Shown: piece by piece, positions 15,368 to 24,500 of the stretch
Numbering within the stretch: position 1 is the stretch's first letter
Layout: each line of letters opens with the position of its first letter
NCBI GenBank assembly: GCA_902478945.1
Contig: CABSMX010000007.1
Coordinates: 1-34,501 of the forward strand
Direction of reading: 5' to 3'
Length of the DNA stretch: 34,501 nucleotides
Source: an uncultured Collinsella sp.
GTDB taxonomy: Bacteria > Actinomycetota > Coriobacteriia > Coriobacteriales > Coriobacteriaceae
Made by a program: the position numbers and the translations under genes
The notes under the pieces: model-generated
What the model was told of the DNA's origin: nothing
The model's input: the letters and a program-made list of their open reading frames with translations, nothing else
The model's database searches: none

Positions 15368-16363
15368 CTAGGCGCCGATCTCGGGCAGCTCGGGAACATT
15401 GGTGTCGCCCGTACGGTCGCCGATGCAGATCTGCCACAGCTCAGTCCAGGTGCCGTCGTCCTCGATCTTCTTAAGGAAGTCGTTGACAAAGGCGACGCCG
15501 TCGGAATCGAGCGGTAGACCGATGCCATAGGGCTCCTTGCTGCCGAAGGGCTTGCCGGCGATCTTGTATTTACCGGGCTCGCGGACCAGGGCGCTCTGCT
15601 GCATGTTGTTATCGATGACGTAGGCGTCAACGCGGCCCTGCTGGAGTGCCTGGCGGGCTTCCTCGTCGGTCTTGAACTCCTGCTGGCTGGCCTTGGGGGC
15701 GAACTCCTCCAGGATGGCGGGACCGTTGGAGCCGGACTGGACGGCGACGTTCTTGTCGGCAAGGTCGTCGACGCTCTTGATGTCGTCGTTATCGGCGAGC
15801 ACCAGGATGGCCTGCTGGGTGTAGTAGTAGGGACCGGCAAAGGAGACGAGCTTCTTGCGCTCGTCAGTGATGGTGTAGGTGGCAAAGACGGCGTCGACCT
15901 GGCCGTTCTGCAGGACGGACTCGCGCGTGTCCGAGGTCACCTGGGTGATCTCGACCTTGTTCTCGCCCAGAATGTAGTTGGACAGGAGCTGTGCGATACC
16001 GGCGTCGAAGCCGCGGGTCTGACCGTCTTTCTCGTTGAGGAGGGAGAAGAGCGTAGAGGTCTGAACGCCACCGATCTTAAAGACGCCGGCGTTCTTAACG
16101 GCCGTCGCCCAGGTGCTGGCGGCGATGGCGTCGTTATCGGCTTTGGGACCGTTGCCGACGAGCTTGTCGAATGCCTTGGCATCGAGCGTGGCGGAAACCT
16201 CGGTATCCTCGGAGCCCTTGGAGGAGCCGGCGGCGGAACCCTTGTCGGCCTCGGCGCTGGTGTCGGAGCAGCCGGCAAGACCAAGGCCGGCGACGGTTGC
16301 GAAGGTGGCGGCAACGAAGCCGCGGCGGTCGAGAACGACCTGCTGGGAGAGGTTCTTGCTCAT
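15368..16363 (-). CDS. Amino acid-binding lipoprotein of the ABC importer
   Basis: This is an extracellular solute-binding lipoprotein of family 3 (GluB/HisJ-like), 331 residues. The N-terminus shows a twin-arginine motif (DRRGFV, 13-17) and then a lipobox LAGC with Cys32 as the lipid-bearing residue, so export is likely by the Tat route. A Ser/Gly/Glu-rich linker follows (about 34-55). The binding domain contains FDAGIAQLLSNYILG and VDAVFATYTITDERKK, typical of glutamate and polar amino acid binders. It is the first gene of the operon. AGAAAGGTG precedes the ATG. Confidence 0.92.
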   Translation of the reverse strand: MSKNLSQQVVLDRRGFVAATFATVAGLGLAGCSDTSAEADKGSAAGSSKGSEDTEVSATLDAKAFDKLVGNGPKADNDAIAASTWATAVKNAGVFKIGGVQTSTLFSLLNEKDGQTRGFDAGIAQLLSNYILGENKVEITQVTSDTRESVLQNGQVDAVFATYTITDERKKLVSFAGPYYYTQQAILVLADNDDIKSVDDLADKNVAVQSGSNGPAILEEFAPKASQQEFKTDEEARQALQQGRVDAYVIDNNMQQSALVREPGKYKIAGKPFGSKEPYGIGLPLDSDGVAFVNDFLKKIEDDGTWTELWQICIGDRTGDTNVPELPEIGA

Positions 16364-16406
16364 GGTAGAACACCTTTCTCAATAAAATCCCTAGCGGTTG
16401 AGTAGA

Positions 16407-16436
16407 GTTATACCCTATCGCGCTCAAATGGGTCAA
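16407..16436 (-). promoter_or_regulatory. Promoter of the amino acid importer operon
   Basis: Read on the minus strand, TTGACC (16431-16436) is followed after 18 bases by TATAAC (16407-16412). This is a near-consensus housekeeping promoter about 44 bases upstream of the binding-protein ATG. Confidence 0.7.
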
Positions 16437-16478
16437 CACGAAATAACTCAGAAACATACTTGTCTTATGGGTAATTCT

Positions 16479-16527
16479 ACCTACCAAAAAGGGACAGGTT
16501 TATTTTGGCAGGTTTTATCTGGGCAAA
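16479..16527. repeat. Dispersed palindromic repeat, family 2, copy c
   Basis: This is the third copy of the element seen at 4279 and 6495: acctaccaaaa, a loop with gggacagg, ttttggcaggtt, and ttatctgggcaaa. One arm base differs from copy b (cctacc for cctgcc). It lies upstream of the importer promoter. Confidence 0.85.
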
Positions 16528-16580
16528 CGTCGGTTATTGCTGCTGAGATAGCGCTTTTCGGACGGTCCGCCTCGCTGTTT

Positions 16581-16800
16581 TGTCTCAATCAGTAACAGGT
16601 AGACGAGGAAATGGGCTCTACCTGTTACAGATCGAGATTATCTCCTTAGGAGGATTCGAATGTCTCGATCTGTAACATCTGGACGGACAAAAGGTCTCTA
16701 TCTGTTACAGATTGAGACAAAGGTCAGGGACTAAGACGTCTTGTCTAGATCTGTAACAGTTAGACGGGAATTCGGACCCTAGATGTTACAGATTGAGATA
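16581..16800. repeat. Array of three long palindromes (family 3)
   Basis: There are three units at 16581-16639, 16661-16719 and 16742-16800, spaced 80 and 81 bases apart. Each unit has two 24-base arms in inverted orientation around a centre of 11 bases. The left arm has the form tgtctmratctgtaacag and ends in agac or similar; the right arm is its near complement. Each arm also contains the small palindrome ctgtwacag. Between units the spacers (about 21 bases) are unrelated. This is not a CRISPR array, because the repeats alternate in orientation and the spacers are too short. It resembles a BIME-like cluster of REP-type palindromes or a tandem operator array. Confidence 0.8.
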
Positions 16801-16816
16801 ATCGCGTCGCGAAAGC

Positions 16817-16855
16817 AAAAACCTCCACAGGGGTGCTTTCCTTGCGGAGGTTTTT
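16817..16855 (-). terminator. Terminator of dxs
   Basis: On the minus strand AAAAACCTCCGCA is followed by a loop and TGTGGAGGTTTTT, an A-flanked stem ending in a T-run. It starts 1 base past the dxs stop codon. Confidence 0.9.
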
Positions 16856-16856
16856 C

Positions 16857-18638
16857 TTACTCGTTGAGTAGTCTCACGGCTTCGGCGGCCATGTTCTCGA
16901 CCGTCATACCGTTCTGCGCGAGCAGCTCGTTGGGGTCGTAGCGGTCGGGGAAGCCCTTGGCGATGCCAAAGGTGCGCGTGCGCACAGGCGTGCAGGCCAA
17001 GTAGCACGCGACACGCTCGCCCCACCCACCGTCCAAGATGCCGTCCTCGAGGGTGACGACAACGCGATGCTCGGCGGCAAGGCTGTCGAGAAACTTGCGG
17101 TCAAGCTCGGTTGCAAAGCGCGGGTTGACGAGCGTGGCCTCGATGCCGTACTCGGCAGCCAAGCGGTTTGCCACGCGCTCGCCCAGTTCAAAGAAGTCGC
17201 CAAGCGCAAGCACGGCTACATCGCGGCCCTGACGCGCGACGTCGTAGCGCACGATGCCATAATCGGCGCCCTCGGCGGGCGCCAGATCGGGACGGCTTAC
17301 CAGGCCGATGCCCGGTACGCGGATTGCCACGGGATGCTCGCGGTGGTCGAGCGACCAGCTCAGCATGGACAGGTATTCTTCCATGCAGGCCGGTGCCAGG
17401 TAGCGCATGTTGGGAAGTCCGCCCAGCATGGAAATATCAAAGAACGAGAGGTGCGTCTCGGACGTTGTGCCAAAGACCGAAGCGCCAAACACCAGGATGG
17501 TTGCGGGGGCGTCGTTGAGGCACAGGTCGTGCCACAGTTCATCGTAGGCGCGCTGCAAAAACGTGCCGTATGCGCCAAAGACCGGCTTGGCGCCGGCGCT
17601 GGCGAGCGCGGTGGCAAAGGTGACGGCGTGCTCTTCGGCAATGCCCACGTCGACAAACTGCTTGCCTGCCACGGCGCGAAGCTCGGGCGTAAAGCCCATG
17701 ATATAGGGCGTGGCAGCCGTGATGGCGACAACCTGCGGGTCGTTCGCGATAGCGGCGTTGAGTGCCTCGCTCGTAATATCGGCATAGGTGCGCGGCGCGG
17801 GCTCGCTCGGGTGGCCCGGGCAAAGTTTGCGACCGGTTGCCATATCGAAGGGCCCCACATGATGCCAGTGCTCGGGGTCGCTCTGGGCCGGCTCAAAGCC
17901 CTTGCCCTTGGCGGTGGAGACGTGCAGCACGATGGGATGATCGATATCGCGCAGCTCCTGCAGCGTATCGACCAGCGCTTGGACATCGTTACCGGCGTCC
18001 AGGTAGCGATAGTCGAGCCCCAGCGCGCGGAAAACGTTGCGCTCGCAGGTGCCGTTGCTGGCGCGCAGCTCGGCCAGATTGCGATACAGACCACCGTGGT
18101 TTTCGGCAATGGACTGGTCGTTATCGTTGACGATAATGATCAAGTTGCTGTCGAGATCGGCGGCATTGTTAAAGCCTTCAAACGCCAGACCGCCCGAAAG
18201 CGAGCCGTCGCCAATAACGGTAATGACGTTATACGTGTCACCCGCCAGGTCGCGCGCGTGGGCAAGACCGCAGCCCAAGCTCACCGAGGTCGAGGTGTGA
18301 CCCATGGCAAACAGGTCATGCTCGGACTCGTCGGGATTGGCAAAGCCAGAGGCCTCGCCATAACGCTCCGGATCGATATAGGTGTACGCGCGCCCGGTCA
18401 GCGCTTTGTGTGCGTAGGTCTGGTGCGACACGTCGAAGACAATTTTGTCGGTGGGGGAGTTAAACACGCGGTGGAGCGCGACCGTGAGCTCAACGACGCC
18501 CAGGTTGGGGGCAACGTGTCCGCCGACAGCGGCGGAGCTTTCGAGGATGGCGTGGCGAATCTCGTCGCAGAGCTGCGGGAGCTCGGCGCGATTAAGAGCC
18601 TTGACGTCCTCGGGCGTTGTCGTTTGCGTAAGCAGCAT
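16857..18638 (-). CDS. dxs: 1-deoxy-D-xylulose-5-phosphate synthase
   Basis: It condenses pyruvate and glyceraldehyde 3-phosphate to deoxyxylulose phosphate, the entry to the methylerythritol phosphate route to isoprenoids, and also feeds thiamine and pyridoxal. Visible are HVAPNLGVVELTVAL, the thiamine diphosphate site GDGSLSGG (143-150) with NDND (171-174), and the catalytic Glu335 in GIAEEHAVTFA. At 593 residues it is shorter than the E. coli enzyme (about 620) and reads DVSHQTYAHK where classical enzymes have DVGHQxYxHK, so it belongs to a shorter DXS-like subgroup. GGAG lies 12 bases before the ATG, a loose fit. It is divergently placed from the HD-domain gene. Confidence 0.9.
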   Translation of the reverse strand: MLLTQTTTPEDVKALNRAELPQLCDEIRHAILESSAAVGGHVAPNLGVVELTVALHRVFNSPTDKIVFDVSHQTYAHKALTGRAYTYIDPERYGEASGFANPDESEHDLFAMGHTSTSVSLGCGLAHARDLAGDTYNVITVIGDGSLSGGLAFEGFNNAADLDSNLIIIVNDNDQSIAENHGGLYRNLAELRASNGTCERNVFRALGLDYRYLDAGNDVQALVDTLQELRDIDHPIVLHVSTAKGKGFEPAQSDPEHWHHVGPFDMATGRKLCPGHPSEPAPRTYADITSEALNAAIANDPQVVAITAATPYIMGFTPELRAVAGKQFVDVGIAEEHAVTFATALASAGAKPVFGAYGTFLQRAYDELWHDLCLNDAPATILVFGASVFGTTSETHLSFFDISMLGGLPNMRYLAPACMEEYLSMLSWSLDHREHPVAIRVPGIGLVSRPDLAPAEGADYGIVRYDVARQGRDVAVLALGDFFELGERVANRLAAEYGIEATLVNPRFATELDRKFLDSLAAEHRVVVTLEDGILDGGWGERVACYLACTPVRTRTFGIAKGFPDRYDPNELLAQNGMTVENMAAEAVRLLNE

Positions 18639-18866
18639 CGTTGTGGGTTACTCCATGCGAATCGAGCGCCGGCGCTCCCTCGGCCGGCACAATTGCACAG
18701 AACAGTCTCGCACATTTTGGCGTTTGATATGTGACGGCGGCGCGGTAATTCGCCAACTGGCGGGGCAAAACGTTTTGTCCGATGCCATACTGGTAGATTC
18801 GATGATGTTTTTATTCAATGCGTGCAGGCCGTGGCTTGCCGCCGTGAGCCGCTGGAAGGAGGCAGC

Positions 18867-19403
18867 ATGTCTGATGCCGTTCGTGCCGAGAAAATCGCGC
18901 ACGAGGTCGACTATGCCGCCCACCAGCTGGCCCAGGCGGGCCGCTTGGACCTGACGCACGAGTTTATCCAGCATGGCGACGTGACGGTCTATGCACATGT
19001 GACTTCGGTAGCGCGGGCGAGCCTGTCCTTTGCCGAGCGCTTGGGCCGTGTTGGCATTTCGGTCGACCGTGCCTCGCTGCTGCGCGGAGCCTTGTTACAC
19101 GATTACTTTCTCTACGATTGGCATGACCCCGATCCGAGCCATCGACTGCACGGATTTCGGCATCCATTTTTTGCCCTGGCACGTGCCGAAGAGGATTTTG
19201 AGCTGACGCCGCGCGAACGGAATATTATCGCGCGACATATGTTTCCGCTGGTGCCAGTGCCGCCGACGTGTCGCGAGGCATGGATTGTGTGCCTGGCTGA
19301 TAAGTGGTGCGCACTGTGCGAGACGGTCGCCGGCCGTCTGCCGCGCAAGGACGAGGCTGACGATGGCATGAGTAAAGCATCGAGCGAAAAGAGGAGAGGG
19401 TAG
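18867..19403 (+). CDS. HD-domain protein, probable phosphohydrolase
   Basis: This is a 178-residue protein with an HD-type metal site: an early His (YAHVTSVARAS), then LLRGALLHDYFLYDW with the His-Asp pair, and further His residues (RHPFFALA, IIARHMFPL). HD proteins of this kind cleave phosphate esters or nucleotides; the substrate is not evident. The start at 18867 is chosen for GGAAGGAGG just before it; an in-frame ATG 45 bases earlier has none. It is followed 3 bases later by the CmpB-like membrane protein gene, so the two are coupled. Confidence 0.82.
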   Translation: MSDAVRAEKIAHEVDYAAHQLAQAGRLDLTHEFIQHGDVTVYAHVTSVARASLSFAERLGRVGISVDRASLLRGALLHDYFLYDWHDPDPSHRLHGFRHPFFALARAEEDFELTPRERNIIARHMFPLVPVPPTCREAWIVCLADKWCALCETVAGRLPRKDEADDGMSKASSEKRRG

Positions 19404-19406
19404 ACG

Positions 19407-20426
19407 GTGGAAACCGCGATTGATATGGCGTTTGGCGGCGCGACGCTTGCCGCCTGTCCACTCTCGGCACTGGTACTCTCGTTTGCCTTTTACGGGTTTT
19501 TCGGCTGGGCATGGGAGTCGACAGTATGCGCCATGCTTAACCAAGGACGCTTCGCCAACAGCGGATTCTTGCTGGGGCCGTGTTGTCCTATCTATGGTGT
19601 GGGCGGCATAGCCTGCTGGCTTTTGCTGCGCGGGATTCCGGATGCCTCGGGCCAGTTTGTCGCGGCGGCGCTTGTATGCAGCGTAATCGAGTACAGCGTG
19701 GGCCTCCTATTGGAAAAGACAACAGGCGCTCGCTTTTGGGATTACTCGCACCTGCCGTTTAATTTGCATGGACGCATCTGTCTGTACTGGGCCTGCGCGT
19801 TTGGCCTGGGTGCGCTGTGCATTTGCCGTTTAGTGGAGCCGGCATTGCTGGGGCTGCTCGGCCATCTGCCGGTGCTGATTGTGCGGCTGGCGGCCTTTAT
19901 CGTCGCGGTCGCGATGATGGTCGATGCGGTGTGCTCTTTGGCCAGCTGGCGCCGTTTGTCCGATCAGCTGGAGCGTGTGCGCGCCGACCTTGCCGACCGC
20001 ATCAACGAGTCGCTTGCCGACGCGTCTGACTCCATGCTCGAACGTATTCCCGATTCGGCGATCGACTCGGTGGCGCAGACGCATATCCGCAGCCGTGCCG
20101 TTAACGCGTGGCTGGCCGAGCTGGGCGACGCAACGCTCGATGCCCTGCGTGAGAAGGCTTCGATGCCGACGTTTATCTCGGACGGCGCTCATGGCCTGGC
20201 GCTTGCCGCCCGCCGCGTGGCCGATGCCGCGCCGAGCGTGCCCCATCCATCGCTCGCCCGTCTCCGTGCCGGCAGGCGCGTGAACCGTCCGGTGCCGAGT
20301 GTGTCGCTCAGTCGTCGCGACCTGCGCTTCTTCAATGCCTTCCCGCGCTTGCGCATCAACCGCTACGAGGGTGTCATTCGAGCAACTAATCTCCGCGACC
20401 GCGCTCACGAGCTGTTTCGGCGCTAG
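19407..20426 (+). CDS. CmpB-family membrane protein (putative ABC transporter permease)
   Basis: This is a 339-residue integral membrane protein. The first 180 residues contain several hydrophobic segments with conserved family words: FYGFFGWAWES, FLLGPCCPIYGVGG and HGRICLYWACAFG. These match the CmpB/DUF1113 family, annotated as putative ABC permease although no transport has been shown. The last 150 residues are soluble, partly helical and rich in Arg and Ala. It starts with GTG at 19407, 3 bases after the HD gene stop, using the GAGGAGAGG site within that gene. Co-transcription suggests a shared envelope or nucleotide-related role, which remains open. Confidence 0.8.
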   Translation: METAIDMAFGGATLAACPLSALVLSFAFYGFFGWAWESTVCAMLNQGRFANSGFLLGPCCPIYGVGGIACWLLLRGIPDASGQFVAAALVCSVIEYSVGLLLEKTTGARFWDYSHLPFNLHGRICLYWACAFGLGALCICRLVEPALLGLLGHLPVLIVRLAAFIVAVAMMVDAVCSLASWRRLSDQLERVRADLADRINESLADASDSMLERIPDSAIDSVAQTHIRSRAVNAWLAELGDATLDALREKASMPTFISDGAHGLALAARRVADAAPSVPHPSLARLRAGRRVNRPVPSVSLSRRDLRFFNAFPRLRINRYEGVIRATNLRDRAHELFRR

Positions 20427-20505
20427 CCGGGACGGGCGCGCTCACGGCCCCCTTGCTCGCGTATTCCCGTTCGTTTCGCGCCCGTTGCTGCGTCGTTTCC
20501 AAGAT

Positions 20506-20598
20506 TGCGGTGCCGTTGGAGACGGCAAGATCTGGGTCGAGCCGGTCGAGGAAGTTATCCGCATCCGCACCGGCGAACACGGCCCCGCCGCGGTGTAG
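20506..20598 (+). pseudogene. Remnant of a PII signal protein gene (glnB C-terminus)
   Basis: Thirty codons ending at the TAG at 20596-20598 encode CGAVGDGKIWVEPVEE and then VIRIRTGEHGPAAV. This is the C-terminal signature of PII nitrogen regulators, whose usual form is (S/T)-x3-GDGKI(F/W), with RIRTGE near the end. The rest of PII (about 80 residues, including the T-loop) is absent from all three forward frames upstream, and no start codon with a ribosome site serves this piece. It is therefore a truncated relic, probably left by a deletion between the CmpB-like and HAD genes. No ammonium transporter lies nearby. Confidence 0.75.
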
Positions 20599-20679
20599 GA
20601 CAATCTTTCGCCTGACGGGCGTGACTCTCTTGGGGCGCGCCCGTTCTCGTCTACAATATCGTGCAGACGAAGGAGAGGC

Positions 20680-21543
20680 ATGCCCATGATCAAGATGTTT
20701 GCGAGTGACTTAGACGGAACGCTGCTGAACGCCCTGCACGAGGCGGATGGGACTATCCGCCGCGCCATTCGCGGGCTGACCGAGGCTGGACTCCACGTGG
20801 TTCCCGCGACCGGACGCTCGACACTGCCGATCGGCGAGCATGGCTTTACGGGCCTTGCGCTTGACGCCTGCTGCTCCAACGGGTCCATCGTGCGCAACAG
20901 CCATGGCGAAGTGCTCAAGACCTGGACCATCGATCCGCAGATTACCGAGGAGCTGCTCAAGGAGTTCCCGGACATTTGCTTTGATTGCTCCACGCCCGAT
21001 GGCATGTTCTCGAGCGGTTCGTTCGAGATGCATCAGGCGGGCTTTAAAAAGGACAGCCCCATCAAGCGTATTGTGATGCGCGGCATGCGTGCACGTGGCG
21101 GGTATCACGAGGAGCAGTATTTCGATCAGTCGATCGGCGACATCCTGCGCCACGATGTGTGCAAGATTAACTGTCGCGTGACCTCGCCCGAGCTGGAGCG
21201 CGACCTTAAAGCGTATCTTGCCGAGCGCTTGGACCGCGTGGTCAACGCGCCGTTCGATCCGGTGATGTTCGAGATTACGGACGTGGCGTGCAACAAGGGT
21301 GAGAGCGTGGCCTGGCTGGCGGGCTACTACGGTATTGCCGAGGACGAGGTCGCGGTTTACGGCGACGGCGGCAACGATATCGCCATGCTCAAGCGTTTCC
21401 GTCACAGTTACGCGACCAAAAACGCTAGTGATGCAGCCAAGGCCGCCGCGAGTGCGACCATCGGCAGCTGCATGGTCCACGCCGTCCCCAAACACATGCT
21501 CGCCACCATGCGCAAGCAGAATTCCCGCACCGTCATCGAATAA
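20680..21543 (+). CDS. Cof-type HAD hydrolase
   Basis: This is a 287-residue haloacid-dehalogenase-fold phosphatase of the Cof (IIB) group, usually acting on sugar phosphates or flavin-type phosphates. Motif I is ASDLDGTLL (Asp10, Asp12), motif II PATGRST, the Lys of motif III lies in ACNKGESVAWL, and motif IV is VYGDGGNDIAML. The C2 cap lies between about 85 and 200. AAGGAGAGG precedes two ATGs (20680 and 20686); either could be used. It ends at a hairpin shared with the converging helicase gene. Confidence 0.9.
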   Translation: MPMIKMFASDLDGTLLNALHEADGTIRRAIRGLTEAGLHVVPATGRSTLPIGEHGFTGLALDACCSNGSIVRNSHGEVLKTWTIDPQITEELLKEFPDICFDCSTPDGMFSSGSFEMHQAGFKKDSPIKRIVMRGMRARGGYHEEQYFDQSIGDILRHDVCKINCRVTSPELERDLKAYLAERLDRVVNAPFDPVMFEITDVACNKGESVAWLAGYYGIAEDEVAVYGDGGNDIAMLKRFRHSYATKNASDAAKAAASATIGSCMVHAVPKHMLATMRKQNSRTVIE

Positions 21544-21572
21544 TGTGGCAAAGGGGCAGCGCCTTTGTCACA
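21544..21572. terminator. Hairpin between HAD and helicase genes
   Basis: tgtggcaaagg (21544-21554) pairs with cctttgtcaca (21562-21572) with one mismatch. It lies immediately after the rightward HAD gene and covers the stop codon of the leftward helicase gene, so it is probably the end of transcription for the HAD gene. Confidence 0.65.
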
Positions 21573-24500
21573 TTCTAGAGTTCTCAATTAGCCAGTGCTC
21601 GTATGCGCGCTGCATGACCTCGGTTTTATCGGCTTTTTTGCGGCAGCCCTTCTGCTCCTCGATGGCAAGCTCATAGGCATCGCTCTGCTCAAAAGCACTG
21701 GTATCCCAAGCGCCGTGTTCAATGCGAGCCCATGTGGCATCGATGAGCTGCTCGAGTTCGGCAATGTCAACGGCGTTGGCGGTTGTCGCGAACGGCGGGC
21801 GGAGCTCGCCCGTCGTCTTGTCGGGTTCTACATAGTAGTCGCCCATGGAGGTGACGGTGTAGCCATAAAACTCGGGTGACGCTTCGACCAGCAGTTTGTA
21901 AAACTTGAGCTGACGATGGTAGCCTGCAGGGATTTCTTTGCCAAAGCCAGTCTTGTAGTCGACGATCTGCACCGTCTTAGCTGCATCGTCAACGAGGAGC
22001 AGGTCAAGAAAACCAAAGAGTGGAGTTCCAGCGGCAGTTAGACACTGCATGTTCGCTTCCGTGATGCAACGGTAGCCACGTACGTGCTCGACAAGCCAAG
22101 GGACGAATGCATGACAAATGCGTTCGAAGCGGTCCGAATAGCGATGGACGTCCTCGGGGGCAAAATCGAGCCACGAAATCTGCTGGCGATATTCGGCCTC
22201 AATTGTCTCAATTGACGCTTCGCCATCGGTTGCCATCCGATTAACGATTTCTTCGAACATCGCGTGAACGATAGTGCCGAATTCGGTTTGAATCGTGGGC
22301 GCAGTGGGTAGGCGCACAATCTGCTTCTCGGGGAAGTGCTGGCTATTTGCACACCCAGGCTCGTAGGTCACAAAGTTGTTGAGTGCCGTGGCAGAGAGGT
22401 GTTTTACGTCGGTGTGAGGCTCCAAAAGCGCACGGAGCTCGGGCGTATCAAACACGTAGTTGTCGCGCCATTCGGTTTCGATGGCGGCGTTGAGCTGGTC
22501 CGCTTCAACAGAAACCTCGCAAGAGTCGATAAGCCCCGTGAGCTCCTGCAGCGCCGATCCGCCGGCGCGGTACAGCTCGAGGTGTTGTTTGGCGCGCGTG
22601 ATGGCTACAAACAGCAGACGGCGCGCATCGTCGTCATCCTTTTCGTCGCGAATAAGCAGGTTGGACGGGTACAAGCTCATGCCGCCAGCACCTTTATGCC
22701 AGGTGGAGTCGTCGGCGTCGAGCAGGTAGACGCAATCGAACTGCAGACCTTTCGAACTGTGAGCGCTGGTAAGGCGAACGGCTCCCGGTGTGCCAAGATC
22801 GATCGATGCGTCGATGCTCACGCCAAACTTTTGCGCGGCGTCGAGTTTGTCGACAATATCGGGCAGGCGAAGCGTGCGTCCCATGCGGCGCGCGTCGCCC
22901 ATTTCACCCTCGGCAAAGGCGAGTAGGGCGCGGATGCCGGCATTGAATTCGGCGGCGCCCAGCGGGTCCTGTTTTTTATGATCCTGATAATAGTCAAGGC
23001 TGCGTTTGGCAATCTTAAAGAGCAACGCTCTGACCGGGGAGGCGCCGGCCTCGGCCGCCCACTGCATAAGGTCGTCGTACAGCTCTTTGACGCGGGCGCT
23101 ATTACTCTCGCACATGGCGGTCATCCAGTCGCCGCGATGCTCGCGCTTGGCGCTGAGCGCAAACGTCACGGACGATGGATGGTCGCCGCCCAGCTCGGCG
23201 GCACAGACAATCTGCGGAAGATAGCTACAGGCGAGCTCCTTCTGCCCGCGAGCAAGTGCGGTAACGCAGCGCAACAGTGCCAGCATCGTCTGCATACGCT
23301 CGGAAGCAAAGAGATTCTGCCGCTCGCGATAGGAGAACGGCACTTTTTTCTTAACGAGGAAGGGGATAAGCGAGCGCAATGCGGCGTGTTTGGCAGAGAT
23401 GACTGCAATTCCTTCATTGGGATCTTCGCATTTATCGAGATAGTGATCATCAAGCCGCTGCTTAATGCTCGCAGCGACAGCGGCGTATTCCTCGGCTTTG
23501 CCGCCGAAGACGTTCTCACTAAAGTCGACCTGATCACCCTGAGGCTTGGAGGCTTCGATTGACTTATTCGAGCTGGCGTCGAGGCGATATTCAATTTGGC
23601 GTGCGATAGCTTGACCAAGCTCAACGATGGCGGGCGTGGAGCGATAGTTGGTCTTGAGCACGATGCTCCGGGGCGAAAACTCGGCCGCAAACTGGTTGGC
23701 ACATTCGATCGTGGCGCCCTGAAAACGCATGATGGCCTGATCGTCATCGCCGACGGCCATGATATTGGGCGCATCAACGCCGTCGCAGAGCAGCTCGATG
23801 ATGCGCATCTGGGCGCCATTGGTGTCCTGAAACTCGTCAACCTGGATATAGGTATAGGTGTCCTGGAGCACTTGACGTAGCGCATCGTTGTGTTCGACGG
23901 CGTTAACAAAGTCGCCGATCATATCGTCGTAATCGTAGAGATGGTGCTGGTCAAGCTCGCTCTGGTAGCTACGCGCGACGTCGCAAGCGGTCTTAAGTCG
24001 CTCGCTCTGCTCCGCAATCTTAAAGGTGCGTCCCTGAGAGTTGCTGCCTCCAAAGAAGGCATCGCGCACCTTGGTGTATCCCGACGACTTTCCCTTCTCG
24101 TCAATAAGTTCGGTGCGGCGAACGGTGTCGCGCAACTCAAGAATGTACGGCACGTACGTACCGGCGGGACAGTCGATCGGGCGGGTGAGCGATGTGGGCG
24201 CCATGCCGCAGGCACGCTCGACCTCTTCCTCAAAGCGTTCGGCCAACGCGGCGCTTGCCCTTTCGCAGGCGAGCGTAAGTAGCTCGGAATGCTCGGTGAG
24301 CCAGGCAGCGGCGTCGATATTCTGCTGCGCGATGGCGCCCAGCGCGTCGTAATCCAGGCCGCTGCGCTTAGCCTTGGAGACAAAGCTGATCATCTTGCCG
24401 ATATTTTGCGCAGGCATATCAGGTGACCCTCCGCCTAACGGAGAACCAAAGGGCAGCGATTTGAGCAGCCGATCAAAAATCTCTTGCTGGTGCAGGCTGG

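Larger units (their letters stand above)
16364..16856. other. Gene-free stretch between importer operon and dxs
   Basis: No gene is visible. Reading from the left, the stretch holds the importer promoter (16407-16436), a family 2 repeat (16479-16527), three long palindromes at about 80-base intervals (16581-16800) and the dxs terminator (16817-16855). Repeats fill most of the interval. Confidence 0.75.

Noticed and set aside
16581..16800. CRISPR array
   Set aside because: Repeat units alternate in orientation as inverted arms, spacers are only about 21 bases, there are three units and no cas gene is present.
17067..18734. A 555-codon open frame on the strand opposite dxs
   Set aside because: dxs is complete with all motifs on the other strand; the antisense frame has no motif or ribosome site and arises from the G+C-rich codon pattern.
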